Shown piece after piece: positions 1 through 8,270 of a stretch of 64,000 bases of DNA. This DNA comes from Paenibacillus sp. FSL W8-0186. GTDB lineage: Bacteria > Bacillota > Bacilli > Paenibacillales > Paenibacillaceae. Positions within the stretch are counted from its first letter, which is position 1. Each line of letters opens with the position of its first letter. The stretch covers positions 1,908,001 through 1,972,000 of the forward strand of contig NZ_CP150207.1 of assembly GCF_037969765.1 (NCBI RefSeq), read 5' to 3'. A model generated the notes under the pieces. That model ran no database searches. It worked only from the letters and a program-made list of their open reading frames with translations, and was not told where the DNA came from. The translations under genes were made by a program, and so were the position numbers.

Positions 1-1080
1 TACGGGCTTAAGCGGGTCATTAATGCCAGCGGACGGATGAGCATCCTGGGCGTATCCGCGCCGAGCGATACGGTCATGGAGGCGATGAAGCAGGGCGGGC
101 AAAGCTATGTCGAGATCGCCGATCTGGTTGATAAAGCAGGGGATTATATCGCCCGGATTCTCGGGTCGGAAGCGGCGGTGATCGTTAACTCGGCATCCAG
201 CGGGATTGCTCTCTCGGTAGCAGCTATAGTGACCCAAGGCAATCGCCGGCGCAGCGAGCGCCTGCATCAGGAGATCAATCCCAAGAATGAGATCATCATT
301 TTGAAAGGACATAATGTACAGTACGGGGCTCCCGTAGAGACGATGGTGTATTTAGGCGGCGGCAGGCTGCTGGAGGTAGGCTATGCCAATGAAGGGCGGG
401 CCGAGCATATCGAGGATGCGATTTCCGATAAGACCGCAGCTATTCTTTATGTCAAATCACATCATGCCGTGCAAAAAAATATGATTTCGGTGGAAGAAGC
501 CTGGGACGTTGCTCAGCGCTGCGGAGTTCCGCTTATCGTGGATGCGGCAGCAGAGGAGGATCTTCAGAAATATGTGAAGTATTCCGATCTAGCGATTTAC
601 AGCGGCTCCAAAGCTATTGAGGGCCCAACGTCAGGCATCGTTGCTGGAAAAAGAACCTTCATCGAGTGGGTCAAAGTTCAAGGGCATGGGATTGGCCGCA
701 GCATGAAAGTAGGCAAGGAGACGTCTTTCGGATTGCTGCAGGCTCTGGATGAATACATGGTGAAGGAAGATAAGAGCGAGCAGGAAAAGGCGCTGCTGGA
801 AGCATTAATGCCATTAAATGATATCGCCGGGGTTCAGGTGTCGGTTGTGCAGGATGAGGCGGGGCGGGCGATTTACCGCGGCCGCATTCAGATCGATGCT
901 CAGCAGACAGGCATTACCGCCAAAGAAGTCGCGGAACGGCTGCAGAACGGCGAGATTGCTATATATACACGGGACTACGGTGTTCGCCAAGGATATTTCG
1001 ATATCGACCCTCGGCCGCTGCTTGGAGATGACATTACCGTTATCGAGGCTAAAATACGTGAATTAACAGGGGGGCGTTAA
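1..1080 (+). CDS. dgaE: DgaE-like PLP-dependent ammonia-lyase (SelA-like fold), 5' end outside window
   Basis: The frame is open from base 1 (YGLKRVINASGR precedes the first Met at 37), so the true start lies upstream and this is a 5'-truncated view. It resembles D-glucosaminate-6-phosphate ammonia-lyase of the SelA/DgaE family, which deaminates an amino-sugar acid phosphate to 2-keto-3-deoxy-6-phosphogluconate. The motif YSGSKAIEGPTSG holds the expected PLP lysine (about residue 192 counted from the Met at 37), and VDAAAEED is the usual aspartate region of fold-type I enzymes. It is followed after one base by a DgaF-like aldolase, which supports the pathway call. The exact substrate is inferred; a related seryl-tRNA selenium transferase-like catabolic enzyme is the main alternative. 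Confidence 0.8.
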   Translation, partial: YGLKRVINASGRMSILGVSAPSDTVMEAMKQGGQSYVEIADLVDKAGDYIARILGSEAAVIVNSASSGIALSVAAIVTQGNRRRSERLHQEINPKNEIIILKGHNVQYGAPVETMVYLGGGRLLEVGYANEGRAEHIEDAISDKTAAILYVKSHHAVQKNMISVEEAWDVAQRCGVPLIVDAAAEEDLQKYVKYSDLAIYSGSKAIEGPTSGIVAGKRTFIEWVKVQGHGIGRSMKVGKETSFGLLQALDEYMVKEDKSEQEKALLEALMPLNDIAGVQVSVVQDEAGRAIYRGRIQIDAQQTGITAKEVAERLQNGEIAIYTRDYGVRQGYFDIDPRPLLGDDITVIEAKIRELTGGR

Positions 1081-1081
1081 T

Positions 1082-1837
1082 ATGTCACAGATCGCCAAAC
1101 GCTTTTACAAAGGCAGAGTCGCATTAAATGTGCTGGCCAAGGACGTGGAGAATGCCAAGGAAATATTCGAGGCTGCGGAAGGATACGTGCTGGTCGGCGT
1201 CCTATCCAAGGACTATACAACGATCCATGAGGCTGTAGCGGCCATGGAGCAATACGGCCGGGAAATCGATGAAGCGGTATCGATCGGGCTCGGCGCTGGC
1301 GATAATCGTCAAGCGGCAATGGTGGCGGAAATCGCCAGGCATTATCCCGGCAGCCATATCAATCAGGTATTTCCCGCCGTCGGGGCTACCCGGGCCAATC
1401 TCAGAGAGAAGGATAGCTGGATCAACAGTCTAGTGTCGCCAACGGGCCAGGCGGGATACGTGAATATTTCTACTGGGCCGATCAGTGCGGCAGGCAGCGA
1501 GCCAGCTATCGTCCCGGTTCGCTCAGCGATTTCTCTCGTCCGCGATATGGGCGGCAATGCCCTGAAATATTTCCCGATGGCGGGGCTGAACCGTGAAGAT
1601 GAATTTCGTGCCGTCGCCAGGGGCTGTGCTGCGGAAGGCTTTGCTCTCGAACCGACGGGGGGCATCGATATGAATAATTTCGAGGCTATTCTGCGGATCG
1701 CGTTTGAAGCAGGGGTTCAGCAGGTGATCCCTCACGTATATTCCTCGATCATTGACCAGGGGTCGGGAAAAACCAATGTCCAGGATGTACGCGATTTGCT
1801 CGCGATTATGAAAAGGCTGGCTGATCAGTATGCCTAA
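1082..1837 (+). CDS. dgaF: DgaF-like 2-dehydro-3-deoxy-phosphogluconate aldolase
   Basis: 251 aa, ATG preceded by a G-rich site (AGGGGGGCG). It matches the KDGP-aldolase (DgaF) family rather than the Eda family: ALNVLAKD near the N-terminus, NQVFPAVGATRA near residue 100, GNALKYFPMAGL in the middle and EPTGGIDMNNF near residue 200. The expected reaction is cleavage of 2-keto-3-deoxy-6-phosphogluconate to pyruvate and glyceraldehyde-3-phosphate. It starts one base after dgaE and its last 8 bases overlap the sugar kinase, so the three are one transcription unit. No PTS transporter genes are visible in the window; they may lie upstream. Confidence 0.82.
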   Translation: MSQIAKRFYKGRVALNVLAKDVENAKEIFEAAEGYVLVGVLSKDYTTIHEAVAAMEQYGREIDEAVSIGLGAGDNRQAAMVAEIARHYPGSHINQVFPAVGATRANLREKDSWINSLVSPTGQAGYVNISTGPISAAGSEPAIVPVRSAISLVRDMGGNALKYFPMAGLNREDEFRAVARGCAAEGFALEPTGGIDMNNFEAILRIAFEAGVQQVIPHVYSSIIDQGSGKTNVQDVRDLLAIMKRLADQYA

Positions 1838-2846
1838 GCGGATAGCCGCCTTTGGCGAGGTTATGATGCGTCTGCAGGTGCCGGGGCATGATTTGCTGTC
1901 GCAGGGCAACACGCTGCACTATACATTTTCCGGTACCGGCGTAAACGTCGTTTCGGCGCTGGCGAGATTCGGACACGCGGGGAGCCTGATCTCCCGCTTG
2001 CCTGCCAATCCGTTGGGCGATGCGGCGAGAGCCTATTTGCGCAAGCTGGGAGTTTCTACGTCTTCCATTCTAGAAGGCGGAAATTATATCGGCATGTATT
2101 TCCTCGAGAACGGCTTCGGGGCCAGGCCCAGCCGCGTCACCTACAGCAATCGCTTGGACAGCAGCTTTAATACGGCTCCTGAGGATGTTTACGATTATGA
2201 TAATATTACCCGGGGAATTGACGCAATTCACTTTTGCGGCATTACTCTCGCGATGAATGATAGCGTCAGGCAGCATATGAAAGCATTGGCTCGTGCGGTG
2301 AAGCAGCAGGGAGGCCTCGTTATTTTCGATTGCAATTACCGGCCGTCCCTGTGGGGCGAAAGCGGATATGCCAAAGCGAAGCCGCATTATGAGGAAATGC
2401 TGCGTTTGGCGGACATCGTAATGATGAATGAGCAAGACGTGATGAACACGCTGGGCATGAGCACGCAGCAGGAGCAGCGTGAAGAGCAGCTTAAGGAGCT
2501 GATCCCGCTCGTTGCCGCGCAATATCAAATCCCGGTCATCGCGGGAACTCATCGCTCCATCCATGGCGATAATTCACATTCCTTACGGGGTTTTTTATAC
2601 AAAAATCAGCGCTTCGCTTTTTCAGATATGCTGACGTTTTCCGTCTATGATAGAATAGGAGCTGGGGATGCCTTTGCGAGCGGGATTATTCATGGCGAAC
2701 TGGCGGGCTTCCTGCCAGAGAAGACGGTTGCGTTCGCGGCGGCGGCAGGCATGCTGGCGCACACGGTATCGGGCGATACCCCTATGTCAACGGAAGAGGA
2801 AATACTGCGGGCGATGACACGGTCCGCTGGCGATGTAGAAAGGTAG
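1830..2846 (+). CDS. PfkB-family sugar kinase, KDG kinase-like
   Basis: 338 aa carbohydrate kinase of the ribokinase/PfkB family. The N-terminus IAAFGEVMMRL and the C-terminal signature DRIGAGDAFASG (catalytic Asp in GAGD) are both present, so it looks active. A GTGVNVVSALARFG segment near residue 35 matches the first PfkB signature. In this operon the likely substrate is 2-keto-3-deoxygluconate, giving the phosphorylated substrate of the preceding aldolase; that is inferred from context. Its start overlaps the aldolase gene by 8 bases, indicating translational coupling. The gene for a GntR regulator follows 9 bases after its stop. Confidence 0.82.
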   Translation: MPKRIAAFGEVMMRLQVPGHDLLSQGNTLHYTFSGTGVNVVSALARFGHAGSLISRLPANPLGDAARAYLRKLGVSTSSILEGGNYIGMYFLENGFGARPSRVTYSNRLDSSFNTAPEDVYDYDNITRGIDAIHFCGITLAMNDSVRQHMKALARAVKQQGGLVIFDCNYRPSLWGESGYAKAKPHYEEMLRLADIVMMNEQDVMNTLGMSTQQEQREEQLKELIPLVAAQYQIPVIAGTHRSIHGDNSHSLRGFLYKNQRFAFSDMLTFSVYDRIGAGDAFASGIIHGELAGFLPEKTVAFAAAAGMLAHTVSGDTPMSTEEEILRAMTRSAGDVER

Positions 2847-2855
2847 TGGAAATAA

Positions 2856-3572
2856 GTGAGCTTGTCCAGAAAGGATAAACCGCTGTATTTGCAAATTAGG
2901 GATATTTTGAAGGATCGGATCCTGCACGGCGTTTACCCCTTGGGGCAGAATATCCCCTCGGAGCCGCAATTAGAGCAGGAATTTTCCGTGAGTAAAATTA
3001 CCGTGCGGGGTGCGATTCAGGAGCTTGTCCAGGAAGGCTACCTTGAAAGAGGCAGCGGAAAAGGAACCAAAGTGATTCGCAACAAAGCAGCCTCCAAGCT
3101 GTCGAAATGGAAGCATTTCACGGAGATTTTAGTGGAGGAAGGGCATCGCATTCAAAAGCAGTGGCTTCGGGCCGGGACGGTTCAGACAGAGGCGGATGCC
3201 GAGCTGAGCCGCTTATTCGGTGAACACTGCTTAAGGCTCGAGCGGGTGTACTTTCTTGATGACAGGCCTTATATTTACTATACCCATTATTTGAACATGA
3301 CTGTGGGCGAGCTGGAGCTTGCCGATTTAAATGCCCGGTCCTTGTACGAGCTGCTGGAGGAGCACAATATTTCGTTAGACCGTCTGCGCGACGAGTTTTC
3401 GGTTGCCGTTCCGCCGCCGGAGGCGGAAGAAATTCTGCAGCTTGGGGGCAATGCTAAGCCGCTGCTCAAGCGATCCCGCTATTCTTATGACGAGCACGGC
3501 AAGATCAGAGAATACAGCATCGGATATTACAATACAGAGCTGCAAAATTATATCGTTAATTATGATGTGTAA
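2856..3572 (+). CDS. GntR-family (HutC/UTRA) transcriptional regulator
   Basis: 238 aa, GTG start. The N-terminal winged helix (LYLQIRDILKDRI, then PSEPQLEQEFSVSKITVRGAI and GYLERGSGKGTKV, residues about 8-75) is a classic GntR domain. The rest (about 90-235) is a UTRA effector-binding domain with RVYFLDDRPYIYY and LLKRSRYSYDEHGK. Members usually bind a sugar phosphate and control the adjacent catabolic operon. As the last gene of the dga-like operon it probably regulates that operon; effector and operator are not visible because the promoter is outside the window. Confidence 0.85.
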   Translation: MSLSRKDKPLYLQIRDILKDRILHGVYPLGQNIPSEPQLEQEFSVSKITVRGAIQELVQEGYLERGSGKGTKVIRNKAASKLSKWKHFTEILVEEGHRIQKQWLRAGTVQTEADAELSRLFGEHCLRLERVYFLDDRPYIYYTHYLNMTVGELELADLNARSLYELLEEHNISLDRLRDEFSVAVPPPEAEEILQLGGNAKPLLKRSRYSYDEHGKIREYSIGYYNTELQNYIVNYDV

Positions 3573-3667
3573 TTTGGTGCGATACCAAGTAGGAAGGCAG
3601 CTGTCCAATCATGATGAATGTCTCCGCATATGATGTTAGTGGATATTATTTGAAAGGAGAAGACATT

Positions 3668-3907
3668 ATGGGATTGTACGCGCACCATCATAAGGGAGGA
3701 CATTGCTGTCCTCCGGGAGAGGCGATTATCGATCCTCCGCAGTATGTAGTGAACGATTATTTCCATCCCCAAATCGTCCCGGTGATTCATCCGATTCAAA
3801 TCATCAACAAACATCATTGCGTCCCGGTTCCTCATCATCAATATACGGTTCAAACTAAGGATGTTTTTTGTCCCACGGATTATCGTGGGAAGAAGGGCAA
3901 AAGATAG
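3668..3907 (+). CDS. cotD: CotD-like spore coat protein
   Basis: 79 aa from the ATG at 3668, chosen because AAAGGAGA lies at normal spacing just before it; an in-frame ATG at 3611 has no comparable site. The protein is rich in His, Pro, Tyr and Cys (HHHKGGHCCPPGEAI, DPPQYVVNDYFHPQIVPVIHP, HHCVPVPHH), the composition and motif order of the CotD family of inner spore coat proteins. These are normally made late in the mother cell under SigK; no sigma-factor sequence was assigned with confidence. It stands alone between the dga-like operon and the nos-type cluster and is followed by a strong terminator. Confidence 0.78.
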   Translation: MGLYAHHHKGGHCCPPGEAIIDPPQYVVNDYFHPQIVPVIHPIQIINKHHCVPVPHHQYTVQTKDVFCPTDYRGKKGKR

Positions 3908-3928
3908 TTTGATATTTCCGAAGGCAGG

Positions 3929-3956
3929 AGCAGCTCTCAAGCAGAGCTGCTTTTTT
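3929..3956 (+). terminator. Rho-independent terminator after cotD
   Basis: A 9-bp perfect stem AGCAGCTCT / AGAGCTGCT with a 5-base loop is followed by six Ts. Confidence 0.88.
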
Positions 3957-3988
3957 CTGTGTCTGCAGCATATGGAGAAATATTAGAT

Positions 3989-4004
3989 TGTCATAAAAAT
4001 GACA
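3989..4004. promoter_or_regulatory. Perfect palindrome upstream of nosD, possible CRP/FNR-superfamily operator
   Basis: TGTCATAAAAATGACA is a perfect inverted repeat (TGTCAT-N4-ATGACA). A possible -10 element TATATT at 4046-4051 predicts a start near 4058, placing the palindrome centre near -61.5, the class I position used by CRP/FNR activators. The half-site TGTCA is not the E. coli FNR core (TTGAT). The regulator is unknown and both the promoter and the role are inferred. Confidence 0.4.
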
Positions 4005-4136
4005 TAAAAAGAAGCGAAAATCGGCTAAAAGCGACTCTAATGGGCTATATTAGTGAGAAATGTAATAGATTATCATTTTAATCAAGTAGTTTTATACGTT
4101 TTCCAAGGAAAAAAGGGGGCAATAGAAGTTAAGCTT

Positions 4137-5543
4137 ATGAGGAGTAAAGGAGTTGCGCTATTTCTCGTATTTGCGGGGCTGCTCCTGCTGAATCTAGCAT
4201 TTGCCGGCACAGCTTCTCCTATATTGGCGGAGTCTTCGGCGAAGGATGAAACCTTCGAGCAACCGGTGCCATCCCTGCAGCAACTGGTGGATGAAGCAAG
4301 GCCCGGAGATACCGTCGTGCTGAACGAAGAGAAATATACAGGCCCTGTCGTCATATCCAAGAGGCTGACGATCGAAGGCGGCAAGACGGCGATCCTCTAC
4401 AATAGCACTTCGGAGGCGGCGATTCGGATTGAGGCGCCCGGAGTTATCGTACGGGGAGTCAATATTCTGCAGGAGAACGCCGGCGAAGAAACTGCGGCCG
4501 TAGCAGTTCACGCCGATCAGGCTGTTCTTGAGGAGCTCAGAATCAAAACCGCCGGCTTCGGCATCATGCTCCGTGATGCGAACCATGCTCTGCTTCAGAG
4601 CAACGAAATCTCCTGGCTGCGCACAGAGAACGAAGCCGATGTGAAAATGGGCCGGAAGGGAAACGGCATCGATCTGTACAATTCGCATGACAATCGGATC
4701 AAGCAGAATACGATTGCCGGTATGAGGGACGGTATCTACCTGGAGAACAGCAATAGGCAGAAAATCGAAAACAATCGGCTGTACAGCTCGCGTTACGGCA
4801 TCCATTGCATGTATGTGACGGATACGCAGATCGTTAACAACCGGGGGGAATTCAACGTAACTGGGGCTATGATCATGGGCGTTAGAGACGCCTACGTAGC
4901 GGATAATTCCTTCGCAAAGCAAAGCCAGAACGTGAATTCGCAAGGCATTTTATTGTTCGACGTGCAAAATTCGGTCATTGAGCGAAATCTCGTCGAAGGC
5001 AACCGGGTCGGATTATATATCGAATTGTCCAAGGATAATCAAGTGATCGAAAATGCGATCATTCGAAACTTCATCGGGATTCAATTCAAACAGGCCGAGG
5101 GCAACCAAATACAGGCCAACGATTTCGTGGCCAATGTCATCGAAGCGGAAGCGACCGACAGCAGAGACAATGAACTGTTAGGAAATTATTGGGATTCAGC
5201 GACTGTCCTGGATATGGATAATGACGGTATTAGTGATATCCCGTACAAAATCAATCCTTTCTATCAAGCGCTGATCGCAAAGACGCCCGCTTTTCAGCTG
5301 TTCTTTCAATCGCCGGGCATGACGTTTCTGAGCGGCATGTACAGCGATCACCAGGAACGCTGGACGACGGACCGTGCGCCGCAAATGAAGCTGGCATCGG
5401 CTATGCTGCCGGTGCAAGCGGAAGATATTGTGGCCATTTCGGATCCGGTCATTTCAGATCAAACATTAATTATGATTATCGCTTCGATGCTGCTGGCAAC
5501 AGCGGTTATAACAATACTATATTCGGGGGTATCCAAATCATGA
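4137..5543 (+). CDS. nosD: NosD-like periplasmic-type beta-helix copper maturation protein
   Basis: About 468 aa from the ATG at 4137 (MRSKGVALFLVF begins a clear signal peptide). An in-frame ATG at 4053 would place 28 residues before the signal, and a G-rich site sits only before 4137, though at long spacing. The body is a right-handed parallel beta-helix with repeated short N-x-I and N-x-(I/L) turns (for example GIDLYNSHDNRIKQNTIAG, GIYLENSNRQKIENNRL), the CASH/NosD pattern. A C-terminal hydrophobic helix (LIMIIASMLLATAVITILY) would anchor it. NosD works with NosFY to mature the copper centre of nitrous oxide reductase, but no nosZ is in the window, so another target is possible. Overlaps nosL by 4 bases. 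Confidence 0.82.
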   Translation: MRSKGVALFLVFAGLLLLNLAFAGTASPILAESSAKDETFEQPVPSLQQLVDEARPGDTVVLNEEKYTGPVVISKRLTIEGGKTAILYNSTSEAAIRIEAPGVIVRGVNILQENAGEETAAVAVHADQAVLEELRIKTAGFGIMLRDANHALLQSNEISWLRTENEADVKMGRKGNGIDLYNSHDNRIKQNTIAGMRDGIYLENSNRQKIENNRLYSSRYGIHCMYVTDTQIVNNRGEFNVTGAMIMGVRDAYVADNSFAKQSQNVNSQGILLFDVQNSVIERNLVEGNRVGLYIELSKDNQVIENAIIRNFIGIQFKQAEGNQIQANDFVANVIEAEATDSRDNELLGNYWDSATVLDMDNDGISDIPYKINPFYQALIAKTPAFQLFFQSPGMTFLSGMYSDHQERWTTDRAPQMKLASAMLPVQAEDIVAISDPVISDQTLIMIIASMLLATAVITILYSGVSKS

Positions 5544-6127
5544 AAAAATGGTCATTAGCCATAGTAATTATGCTTGCATTTATTTTACTTGTCGGTTGCG
5601 GCCAGAACAAATATGCCGCGCAGGCAATCAATGAAGATGTCGATGTGTGCGCAGTGTGCAATATGCAGGTAAAAGACGACGCCTTCGCCACGCAAATCGT
5701 AACGAAGGACGGCAAAAGCTTGAAATTCGACGATCTGGGCTGCATGAATACTTGGAAGCAGGAGAACGGTACGGACAATATCGGCATGGACTATGTCCGC
5801 GACTATAACGACAAGGAATGGGTCGAGTTCAGCAAAGCGACCTATGTGTATGATGCTTCGATCCGCACGCCAATGGCCTATGGAATTGTCAGCTTCAAAG
5901 ATAAATCCGCTGCGGAAGCCTTTGTTAAAGAGCAAGGCGTGGGACAAGTACTGAGCGCGAATGAGCTGGCCAACCATACATGGCAGCAGAGTCAAGACAT
6001 GATGCATCATGATCACGGCGAGGCACACGGGCATGATCAAAGCCGCAGCGACGAGCACACGGATGACCATAGCGTCGGGCATGGACAAGAGCACAGCGAC
6101 AGCCATGACGACAGCAGTCATCCATAG
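5540..6127 (+). CDS. nosL: NosL-like copper-binding lipoprotein with His-rich tail
   Basis: 195 aa. A lipoprotein signal (FILLVGCGQ, lipid-modified Cys near residue 20) is followed by a NosL domain: CAVCNMQVKDD and KFDDLGCMNTW, whose Cys and Met residues suit Cu(I) binding. NosL delivers copper to the nos maturation system. The last 40 or so residues are an unusual His/Asp-rich tail (HHDHGEAHGHD and further H-x-D repeats), likely to bind extra metal. Its ATG overlaps the nosD stop (ATGA), so the two are translationally coupled. Confidence 0.85.
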   Translation: MKKWSLAIVIMLAFILLVGCGQNKYAAQAINEDVDVCAVCNMQVKDDAFATQIVTKDGKSLKFDDLGCMNTWKQENGTDNIGMDYVRDYNDKEWVEFSKATYVYDASIRTPMAYGIVSFKDKSAAEAFVKEQGVGQVLSANELANHTWQQSQDMMHHDHGEAHGHDQSRSDEHTDDHSVGHGQEHSDSHDDSSHP

Positions 6128-6144
6128 AAGATGAGGTTAGAACG

Positions 6145-6966
6145 ATGACCGATATGCTTCATGTGGCAAAAAGAGAAATCAAAATTGGGCTCCGCAATCC
6201 GTGGGCCTATTCTTTTCTCATTTTATTTTCCGTATTCAGCGTAAGCCTGCTGCTCGTCAATTCCCAGAACGCTGTCAGCGGCTATTCTGCAATCACCGGC
6301 TCGATGCTCAGCCTGATACTGTATTTGCTGCCGCTGATGACGCTGTTTCTCGGCTCGTTCTCCCTGACGGGGGAGAAGGAGGAGGGGAGCTGGCAGCTGC
6401 TGTCGACGTATCCGCTTGGCACCATGCCTTTCATTATTGGCAAATATGTAGGGTTGTCCGTCGTTCTGCTGACGATCGTCTCATTCGGCTATGGCTTGAT
6501 GGGCATCATTTCCGTCGCAGCGGGCAAAGCTTTTGAGTTGACGACTTACTTGCTGTTCCTGGCATTCTCCTGCGGTCTGGTCCTGCTCTTCCTGGCGCTT
6601 GCCCTGCTGATTGGCTCTCTCTCCAAAAATCGCTGGCAGGCGTTAACCTTCTCTGTCATGATCTGGTTTTTTACCGTCATCGGCTGGACAACAATACTGA
6701 TTTCCGTGCTTGGACTACTGCCATATCTCTGGATCAAGCCAGTGCTGATCGCTTTGACGTTTCTCAACCCTGCTGAACTGGTGCGCCTGTTTGTCGTCAT
6801 CAAGCTGGGCGGCGGTTCCGTACTCGGCCCGGAGTACTACGAGTGGGTAACCTGGATTCATCAGCCCGGCGGCAGCCTCCTGTTTTTAACGGTATGTCTG
6901 GCGTGGATTGGCATTTCCATTGCGGGGATATATTGGATTTGGGAAAGGGGAAGATCTCGTGGCTGA
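6145..6966 (+). CDS. nosY: NosY-like ABC-2 type permease
   Basis: 273 aa integral membrane protein with about six hydrophobic helices and the NosY/ABC-2 signature SFSLTGEKEEGSWQLLSTYPLG near residue 75, where the transporter coupling region lies. It should form the membrane part of the NosDFY complex, which couples ATP hydrolysis in the cytoplasm to the NosD beta-helix outside. GAGG lies at a normal distance before the ATG. Its last 8 bases overlap the ATPase gene. Confidence 0.84.
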   Translation: MTDMLHVAKREIKIGLRNPWAYSFLILFSVFSVSLLLVNSQNAVSGYSAITGSMLSLILYLLPLMTLFLGSFSLTGEKEEGSWQLLSTYPLGTMPFIIGKYVGLSVVLLTIVSFGYGLMGIISVAAGKAFELTTYLLFLAFSCGLVLLFLALALLIGSLSKNRWQALTFSVMIWFFTVIGWTTILISVLGLLPYLWIKPVLIALTFLNPAELVRLFVVIKLGGGSVLGPEYYEWVTWIHQPGGSLLFLTVCLAWIGISIAGIYWIWERGRSRG

Positions 6967-7699
6967 TTCAATTGTACAAGTTGTCGGCGTCGACAAAGTG
7001 ATCAAGAAGCAGAAGCTTGTAGAGAATATCAACCTGCGTATCGAGAGGGGCAGCATCGTTGGCCTGTGCGGCGGAAACGGCGCGGGCAAAAGCACGGTTC
7101 TGCGGATGATAGCCGGAATTATGCAGCCGACGGCTGGTGAAATTACAGTAAATAAGCATCAGTGGAAAAAGGACAGGAAGCAATTTTCGCAGCAGATCGG
7201 CTATATGCCGGATGATTTTCAGTTTACGCCCGGCCTGACGGCAGCGGAGGCGCTGTCCTTCTGGGCCGCCCTTCGTAAAGTTCCGGAGAGCCGGGTTGAT
7301 GAAGTGCTGGAGATCGTGGGCCTGGAGGACAAACGAGGCAACCAGGTGCATACCTTCTCCAAAGGCATGCGGCAGCGCGTCCTGTTCGCCCAGGCGATGC
7401 TGGGCAAGCCGCCGCTGCTCATTATGGATGAGCCGACGAACGGGCTTGATCCGTACTGGATGAATGAATTCGTCCGGTTGTTGCAAATGATCCGAAGTGA
7501 AGGCCATACCGTGCTTTTTTCCACGCACCAGCTGGAAATTGCCGAGGAGGTTGCGGATTATGTGGTTTTCTTGAACAGCGGCCGAAATTACGGGGAGGGC
7601 ACGGTGGAGCATTTTCGCCAGCAATACGGCGCTTACCCGCTGCACGCAGCGTTTCAGCAAAGCTTGGGAATAACTTCTGTAGCAGGTGAGTCAAAATGA
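6959..7699 (+). CDS. nosF: NosF-like ABC transporter ATPase
   Basis: 246 aa from the GTG at 6959, chosen because AAAGGGG sits about 8 bases before it and because it gives the usual domain start; the frame stays open further up but inside nosY. Walker A is GGNGAGKST, the signature region is TFSKGMRQRV (a non-canonical LSGGQ, common in NosF), and Walker B is LLIMDEPTNGLDP, followed by the H-loop FSTHQLE. It is the ATPase partner of NosY. Its stop overlaps the following thioredoxin start by 4 bases. Confidence 0.85.
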   Translation: MADSIVQVVGVDKVIKKQKLVENINLRIERGSIVGLCGGNGAGKSTVLRMIAGIMQPTAGEITVNKHQWKKDRKQFSQQIGYMPDDFQFTPGLTAAEALSFWAALRKVPESRVDEVLEIVGLEDKRGNQVHTFSKGMRQRVLFAQAMLGKPPLLIMDEPTNGLDPYWMNEFVRLLQMIRSEGHTVLFSTHQLEIAEEVADYVVFLNSGRNYGEGTVEHFRQQYGAYPLHAAFQQSLGITSVAGESK

Positions 7700-8253
7700 G
7701 TCAAACGGATAGAAAAGGATGGCGTATGAGCTCCGTAATTACCCTATTGTTGGGTTTGTTTGCGATAGGAGCGATCGTGTGGATCATCGTATCGCCCGAT
7801 AAGGACGAGGCTAGACCGCAAAAGTCAAGGCTGGCCCTCGGGGAGCGCGCTCCCGACTTTGAAGTAACGAACACGCACGGGGACAAGGTATCATTGGCTG
7901 ATTATAAAGGCAAAGTGGTTGTGCTTAATTTCTGGGCCTCCTGGTGTGAGCCCTGCGTAAAAGAGATGCCGCTGATTAATGAGGTATATCAATCGAACCG
8001 CTCGGATGTGGCAACCTTATTCGTCAATGCCGGTGAATCCAAAGCCACGGTCAATGAGTTTTTGGCTGCGCACCATTTTGAGTTTCCGGTCATGATAGAC
8101 GTTACCGGCAAAGTGTCCGGTTTATACGGAATCATTGGTCTGCCGGTCACCTACATTATTGACAAGAACGGCAATCTTCACCAGTCCATTGTTGGCGAAA
8201 TTTCAAGCCGTGAACAGCTTCAAACCTATATTCAGTCCGCAGCAGGTGATTAA
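7696..8253 (+). CDS. TlpA/ResA-like membrane-anchored thioredoxin
   Basis: 185 aa with an N-terminal membrane anchor (residues about 12-32) and a thioredoxin-like domain carrying the redox motif FWASWCEPCVKEMP, and a cis-proline region GLPVTYIID. This is the arrangement of ResA/TlpA/CcdA-partner proteins, which reduce extracytoplasmic disulfides in apo-cytochrome c or copper-binding sites. In this operon it probably keeps the cysteines of NosL or SCO-type metallochaperones, or of a cytochrome c, reduced. Translationally coupled to nosF. Confidence 0.83.
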   Translation: MSQTDRKGWRMSSVITLLLGLFAIGAIVWIIVSPDKDEARPQKSRLALGERAPDFEVTNTHGDKVSLADYKGKVVVLNFWASWCEPCVKEMPLINEVYQSNRSDVATLFVNAGESKATVNEFLAAHHFEFPVMIDVTGKVSGLYGIIGLPVTYIIDKNGNLHQSIVGEISSREQLQTYIQSAAGD

Positions 8254-8270
8254 AGGAGTGGGTATGTTCC

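Noticed and set aside
4072..4085. Possible FNR box (ATCAT-N4-ATCAA) before nosD
   Set aside because: Only eight of ten positions match and no -10 lies at the correct distance; the palindrome at 3989 is a better candidate.
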